This document shows, piece after piece, positions 58,623 to 64,000 of a DNA stretch of 64,000 bases; positions within the stretch are counted from its first letter, which is position 1; each line of letters starts with the position of its first letter. Below the pieces are notes generated by a model. That model saw only the letters and a list, made by a program, of their open reading frames with translations, searched no databases and was not told the DNA's origin. Position numbers and translations under genes: made by a program. The DNA is from Aquilaria yunnanensis (taxonomy: Eukaryota; Streptophyta; Magnoliopsida; Malvales; Thymelaeaceae), in NCBI GenBank assembly GCA_039654915.1, contig CM077597.1, positions 34,012,001 through 34,076,000 of the forward strand, read 5' to 3'.

Positions 58623-60439
58623 CTAAGGGACCCTGGCGTCATGAGATGCTCCACCCCCAACATCCTTTGCCGCGACTTTCGGCACCGGAGGAACGGCAAA
58701 TGGTAAGTTGAGGAGCTCAATCTTTGACCAAGTCCAACGAGGCCCCTCGGGGATGTTCAAGGCAACCATGAATGAGAGGTCGAGGTCTGGATATTTCTCC
58801 AAAACTTGATGTCGAGCCAGACAGAAGCCATCTTGAAAGGCAACCTTAGTCGCTCGATTAGCGTTGTCTTTCTCAACAGACATGTCCTCCACCTCATTCT
58901 GCAAATCGGCACCTCATTCTCCAGCTTCTTCGTCTTCTTCTTCTTCTTTGTCTCCTCCTTTAGGCCCTCAACCTCGGTCTGAAGGTTGGCGTTGGTGTTG
59001 TCGGTGAGGGCCTTCGTCAGGATAGCAGAATCTTCTTCCTTCTCCTTTCGATAAGGCTCATTGGCAGAAGTGAGCCCGACGACCTTCGCACCGAGGTCAG
59101 ACATTTTCTAGGAGAAATCCTTCAAAAGCTCCTCCTGGCCCTTCAAAAGTTCCTCTCGAAGTTTGGCAACCTCCTCCTTGGCTATTCTGCTTAACTCGGC
59201 GTTCTTGATGACTGAGTTAGCATAGAATACCTTTGCCTTCTCTAGATGCTCTTCGGTCTAAGTTTGAACCGAAGACTGTTTTGCTACCCAAGCTCTGAAG
59301 TATCCGCTGTATGCCAAGAGCTGCAAAAAATGGGGAGGAGGACATTTGGTAAAATTGCACAAGGAAAACCAAACACTTGGAAAAGTTGGGAGAAAAAATA
59401 AAGGGTCTGAAGAGTACCTGGGCAGCATCCTCGGACATCTTCGCGGCAAGGATCTCCTTGTTCGGGCACTCTTCGGCCACAGATTTGAAGGTGGCCTGGG
59501 TAAGCATGCCCCTCGCCATTTGGGGAGCCATTTGCTGGCCGTCTTCGGAGAACAAATTCATGTCCTCCGTGAAAGACCAGAAAGGCTCCCTTGGGACCTT
59601 ATCCTTTGGGATATGAGAGTCCCAAAAGGCCTGCTTCCGGGCATGCTCCACCATCCATGCTGAGGGCGCCAATTCCTCTGCAAAGTCGAGGCACAGTTCC
59701 ATTAGAACATTGTTCCTTAGCCATATATCAATGAGATTGAGAGTGCTAAAAATGTCTAAAGGACAAACCTGGCAGCACCTCGATGACGTCATCATCGGAG
59801 TCCTAAACCTCCTCCACGTCGGCAGGGACATGTTTGCACTTGGTTCTTCTGCGCTCCTTGAGTTCTTTAGCAGAAGGGCCTCTTGCCGAAGAAGCCAAAA
59901 GGTCTACCGAAGTAGTAAGACTCCGGGGAGTGGAGCTAACAGCAAGCTCCGGTGGCAAGACGGCCTGGACCTCGGGCTGGTCTCCGACCTCCACGGCGTC
60001 CTCTAGAGGTGGGGGAAAAAGGTCCTTCTCCACCTTCTTAGCTGAAGATGGCCCACCCCCAGACATCTTTCACCGCTTCGGGGCCCCCTTCTTCGTTTGT
60101 TCCCCCTTCTCGGCTTGACCGAGGAAGAGGGATTTGTAGAAAGTGGCTGACTGATCGCCCATGTCTGATAAAGAAGGAAAATATCAGTGTAAGTCCAAAA
60201 GGATACTTATACCAAAAATGGGAAAATAACTTACTCTCAAAAAGGGCTTCATAAGAGAGCTCCCCCCGAATGAGCATCACCAGCCAGGACTTCTTCCCGT
60301 CAACGGCAGGAGCTGGCATGCCGTGGTCCGTCTTATGCTCCTTGAGCACCCCTAGCTCCCAAAGAACCTCCTCGGTCATAAGGTTCCACTTAATGGGGAA
60401 GGAATACAAGGAGCGCGGTGGGACCTCAGCATCCCAGTC
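58623..60439 (-). pseudogene. Gypsy B antisense gene with three predicted introns (coiled-coil protein)
   Basis: Minus-strand gene downstream of integrase. Proposed exons: 60439-60235, 60164-59769, 59677-59418 and 59320-58623. The three introns (60234-60165, 59768-59678, 59417-59321; 70, 91 and 97 bp) all begin GT and end AG, and each join keeps the frame. The protein has an N-terminal globular part (WELGVLKEHKT, KKSWLVMLIRGELSYEAL), a Pro/Ser/Lys-rich linker, a second conserved part (SAWMVEHARKQAFWDSHIP), and a Lys/Glu coiled coil. It resembles the 'putative gypsy-type transposon' proteins of plants; its function is unknown. The 5' end is cut by the copia LTR at 60440. Stops at 60072-60070, 59805-59803, 59260-59258 and 59110-59108, plus a late frameshift, make it a pseudogene. 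Confidence 0.72.
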
Positions 60440-61127
60440 TGTTAGGTTTCGGGAGCCAAACAGCGCAATGGAATTTAATCGAAACCCTCAAGGATCCAAG
60501 TAAAACGGGGTAAACCGGGTGTTTGAAAATTTTCATACCTAATTTTCGGTTGAGATCTCTTACTCAATTGTAGAGTCGAATCACAAAAACCTGAACAGTT
60601 GACGTGTTCAAGCTCTCTATGGTATCCACACGAGCCTCTCGGGATCACCATGCTTCCACCATGTCCCGGCAGATGCGTTTCTCTTGCGCTCACAGTGCTA
60701 GCTTGCGTCCTCCAAGGAATTGTAAGAGAAGAGTGTGGCTGTCCTTTTAGGAGGCTAGGGCAAGGAGACCTACGAATTTCTCACTAAAAGTTGTATTTAT
60801 AATGAGACTCAACTTCTAGGCCAAATGGGTTTCAAAGCCCTAATCCAATTAGGCTTCAATTTCAGGCTTAACAATGGCTCAACTATTGGGCCCATTATTA
60901 ATATGAAATTATTGTGAAACCAAAACCCAAATTATTAGCCCATGCACTCTAATGATCCAAATAGCTATATGTGTGTGACCCAATAGGTTCTTACCACGTT
61001 GGCAATGATCATAAATCACATTTATGATCATAAGCAATGAGCGCTGTCTAGCAACACATGATTGCTACCCAAGTAACAAGATTGTCGATGATTCGACTAA
61101 ACCTTTGTGATCATCATCGATATATGC
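60440..61127 (-). mobile_element. Copia LTR fragment, cut by gypsy C
   Basis: Reverse-orientation copia LTR starting TGTTAGGTTTCGGG and matching the other LTRs for about 690 bp up to GATATATGC. There it meets the LTR of gypsy C. The missing half should lie on the far side of C, outside the window. Confidence 0.9.
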
Positions 61128-61870
61128 TTGATAGCCGAGGTGCCCATCACTGGCCGAGCTCCCATACCTGACGGAGTACCGACTTCGCCAGAGGGAAACA
61201 GCCAGCCAAGGTCGGAGGGATGAATGATCCCCCTGGCCTAATGTAGGGAATTCGCTTCCTTAGGAAATGGTAGGACCAACCTCGGTAGAGCGGTCAGACC
61301 CTCTTCAGAAATAGAAGTATCCCTCGGAGGACCCATCCTCGGGGAATACATTCCCTGAAACGTTAGAGTAACCTCGAAAAGTACGAACAAAGCATTTAAG
61401 GAACCTTTGACACCTCCCTATAAAAGTCGTCCCCCAAGTACATTCTGACACGCTATCACAGGAGCACGCCATCAGAGGGATGCCTCGATATAACACTCAC
61501 GGAATGCCTAGGCTGTCAACCAGGCGACTTTTGCTGAGATAAACGTCCCTTCGTTCCCGGAAAAGCAGGGATCGCATCCCACCGGACACGTGTCGTGATC
61601 TGGAATGACCACAACAGGAAAATGGCTTCTATACGCCTCCTTTATAAAACACCCAGAAAGCATCCTAGCGGGGTAAGGAGAAAAGTTCTCTTTGAATACA
61701 CAAAAGAGCACATAATCCAGTTATCTGAAAATACTGACTTGGGCGTCGGAGACTCCTCCCCGGGAATACACACCGGGGACCTCCTGACCTGTGTTTTCTG
61801 GAGTATTTCAGGTACATTCCACTGGGGAATCTCTTCCAAAAGTGCTCTCCTCCGTCAGAAGTTTTCCCTA
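61125..61870 (+). repeat. Gypsy C 5' LTR
   Basis: Starts TGCTTGATAGCCGAGGTGCC at the copia junction, comparable to TGTCATAGCCGACGTGC at the start of the B LTR. A TATA-like TTTATAAAAC lies at 61641-61650. The end is placed near a degenerate PBS-like CTCTGCCTGTGGCAGAAAC (about 61873); uncertain by tens of bases. Confidence 0.6.
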
Positions 61871-61881
61871 CCACTCTGCCT

Positions 61882-64000
61882 GTGGCAGAAACTTCTATGA
61901 TGGAGGACGATCGTCCCGTAACGGTAACGATGAGCTTCCTACGGGATTTCCAGCATTCTATCATTGCCGAAATCACTCAGCAGCTTGACCAGAGGTTGCC
62001 CCAACCTCCACCCACTCAAAGAGCCTCTCCCCGACCATTCGTCGGGAAAGAAGCTCGCGATCTACTCACCGGAGTTCAGGGAGTGGAGACTCCCTTGACA
62101 CATATTCAACAGATCGTGAACCCGTTGAACCGCGCCCTGCCAGAGGGGGAGCCCCAAAAGAGACCAGGGCCTCCTATCAACGGAGCGAATCCCCTTACCA
62201 GATGTCCCCCTCTCCCCCTCGCCGGAGTCGTTCCCCAAGGCGAAGAAGAAATTCGCCACTACCAGCAAGCACACGACGGAAGGAAGGAACCAGCACTGCC
62301 GCCCTTATGGAAAGGATCCTGGGAAGGCTGGAAAAGGTCGAGAAACAGATCTCTCGAAAACTAGTCTGGTCCCGATTGTCCGACTCCTACACCGGAGAGG
62401 AGTTGCCTTTCGTACGTGAGGTAGTAGAGGCGCTTATGCCCAGTGATTTCAGGGTTCCTCGCCTGGAAACATATGACAGGCGAAGTGACCCCCAGGCACA
62501 CCTGACAAAATATAAGCGAAGTATGGTGCTCCATGGCGCGGACGACGCCACGCTCTGTAAATGCTTTGAGGTGACGCTTTCAGGACCAGCAACAGCGTGG
62601 TATGGCTCTTTGGCCCAGGGAAGTTTGTTGAGCTTCCAAGAACTATCTACTGCTTTCACCCAACAGTTTATTGGTAGTAGGCCAACTGCCAAAATGCCAG
62701 TGCAAATGTTTGACATAGCTCAGAAAGGAGGGGAGACCATCCGCGACTATGTTGAAAGATTCAATCGAGAAGCACTGAGCGTACTAGATTTTCGGCTGAA
62801 AATTCCCATCCTGGCAATGGTCAGAGGACTGCGGAGGGACTCCCAGTTGTTCTACGAGTTCTCCAAAGACCTTCTAGAAACTCTTGGGGAATTTTACAGA
62901 AGAGCCGAGCAACACATGACGGCCGAAGAACTCAGAATGGGAGGACCTAAGGGCAAACACCCTCGCACTGAAGGGCCTGGCCATCAGCCGCGCCAGCAGA
63001 ACGAGGGAGAGTGGCCCCGCAGGCAAAGAAGAAAGAGGCCCGTAGCATTCACTCCCTTGAACACCACAAGGGCTAGCATTCTAATGGCGCTAGAAAGGCA
63101 AGGGACCACAGTCCCAAGGCGAAAGGCCATGACCCCGGAGAATAAAAGGAATATGAAAAAATTTTGTCAATTTCACCGGGATCATGGCCATGACACTGAA
63201 GCCTGTTACCAGTTGAAGAAGTACATCGGGTCCTTGATCAAACAGGGTCAACTTTGGCGATATCTGTGGATGCCCTCTCCAAAAGGGAGAAAGGAAGAGC
63301 AGAGGAGAGCAGACGATGAAGAGTATGACTCAGATAAACGGCGGGACCGAAGTCCCCCGAAAAGTCTGCCACCCTCGGCAGGGATTATCCAAACCATCAC
63401 TACTGGGATACCCTCGGCCGAGAGAAAAAGAAAGATGAGAGAAGTCTTCATCATGGAGTACGGGAGCTCCCCGCGAAGGCTCACCCGTAGGGATGGGTCT
63501 GTAATAAAGTTCCCTCATGACGACCCCCTCATTGTGATGGAAAGGATAGGGAACTGGGACGTCAAGAGAGTGCTCCTTGACGACGGCTCAAACATCGACG
63601 TCATTTTTCCTCATCTGCTGGGTAAATTAGACATCTCAAAAACTGATCTTAGCCCAGTCAGTTCCCCCACCTTCAGCGTCGGACCATCTGAACTTCCAAT
63701 CCTTGGGTACATCGACTTGCCTGTTATGATGAAAGGGGTCTCACCCAAGAGCAAAGAAGAGTTAATCACCTCCGGCAGGACAAGATTTATAGTCATCGAT
63801 GTGCAGTCAGCATATAATGCCATTCTGGGAAGACAGACTCAAGGCAATTTTCACATTCGGCCAGATGTAAGGTACCTGATGGTCACCTTCGCCACCGAAG
63901 ATGGAGATGCTGAAATCTTCATAGATCAGGCCGAGGTTAGGAAAGTCTTCACAAGGGCCAGGCAAAGCCTGACCAAGATCCAGGTACAGACTTCGGCAGA
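61882..64000 (+). pseudogene. gag-pro: Gypsy C gag-protease (one frameshift; runs off the window)
   Basis: The start is near the ATG pair at 61897-61902 (frame open from 61882). The N-terminal part reads in one frame to about 62040, then comparison with B shows the frame moves by one base; from there it is open to 64000 without a stop. It encodes a Ser/Arg-rich N-terminus, a gag core (FIGSRPTAKMPVQMFDI, ETIRDYVERFNREAL), a Cys/His cluster (CQFHRDHGHDTEAC) and an aspartic protease (LLDDGSN at about 63572, FIVIDVQSAYNAILGRQTQG). The protease site is intact. The long clean frame suggests this is the youngest gypsy in the nest. Confidence 0.82.

Larger units (their letters stand above)
50355..60439 (+). 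mobile_element. Gypsy B: Tat/Retand-like retrotransposon inserted in copia copy 2
   Basis: In order: 5' LTR, PBS, gag, protease, RT, RNase H, second RNase H, integrase on the plus strand, then a spliced gene on the minus strand. The double RNase H and antisense gene fit the Tat/Retand group. The 3' end is missing: a minus-strand copia LTR begins at 60440 within the antisense gene. Coding regions carry many stops and frameshifts. A copia solo LTR lies in its gag start. Confidence 0.88.
61125..64000 (+). mobile_element. Gypsy C: Tat/Retand-like retrotransposon, 5' part
   Basis: LTR, gag and protease of the same family as B, inserted in the copia LTR fragment and running off the window. It is better preserved than B: from 62040 the frame is open to the last base. 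Confidence 0.85.

Noticed and set aside
59346..59663. Plus-strand frames over the gypsy B antisense gene (59346-60118)
   Set aside because: They are shadows of the minus-strand exons, which show conserved sequence and consistent splice sites.

Overview
This is a stretch of plant nuclear DNA, probably from a flowering plant. It consists almost entirely of nested LTR retrotransposons. I see no rRNA, tRNA, CRISPR or prokaryotic signal. The only cellular-type coding sequence I recognise is a LOG-like gene (cytokinin riboside monophosphate phosphoribohydrolase family), and it sits inside a retrotransposon.

1-30713 is most of a giant Ty3/gypsy element, here called T1, of the Tat/Ogre type (RT, a first RNase H, a second 'archaeal-type' RNase H, then integrase). 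Its 5' LTR starts about 2.67 kb before the window. Its 3' LTR is complete (26794-30713, 3.9 kb). Without later insertions T1 would be about 23.7 kb. A Ty1/copia element (4117-12416, 5-bp target duplication CGTTC) splits its gag, and a solo LTR of the same copia family (24145-25560, duplication CCTTA) sits in its 3' region. T1 gag and pol carry several stops and a frameshift.

The most unusual part is T1's 3' cargo, 17120-26690. In order it holds: a three-copy repeat rich in bZIP-like and GATAAG motifs; three tandem, diverged copies of an ORF for a basic four-cysteine protein resembling the cysteine-rich nucleic-acid-binding proteins of carlaviruses; a four-copy 88-bp repeat; an intact, intronless LOG-like ORF; and a roughly 3.8-kb array of about 70-bp monomers, each able to form two hairpins. 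Three of the four cargo ORFs have a similar TATA-containing cassette just upstream. This looks like a retrotransposon carrying a separately promoted accessory gene module.

30714-46290 is AT-rich, decayed DNA dominated by an Athila-like relic (PBS-like site, gag remnant, Athila ORF-1-like segment, polypurine tract), interrupted by two stretches I cannot classify.

46290-64000 is a nest of Tat/Retand-like gypsy elements and the same copia family: gypsy A (minus strand) is cut by a copia copy, gypsy B lies in that copia copy, a second copia copy cuts B, and gypsy C lies in that one. B also holds a copia solo LTR with duplication TTTTC. Downstream of its integrase B carries a minus-strand gene with three predicted introns whose splice sites keep the reading frame. 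C keeps a long gag-protease frame that runs off the window.
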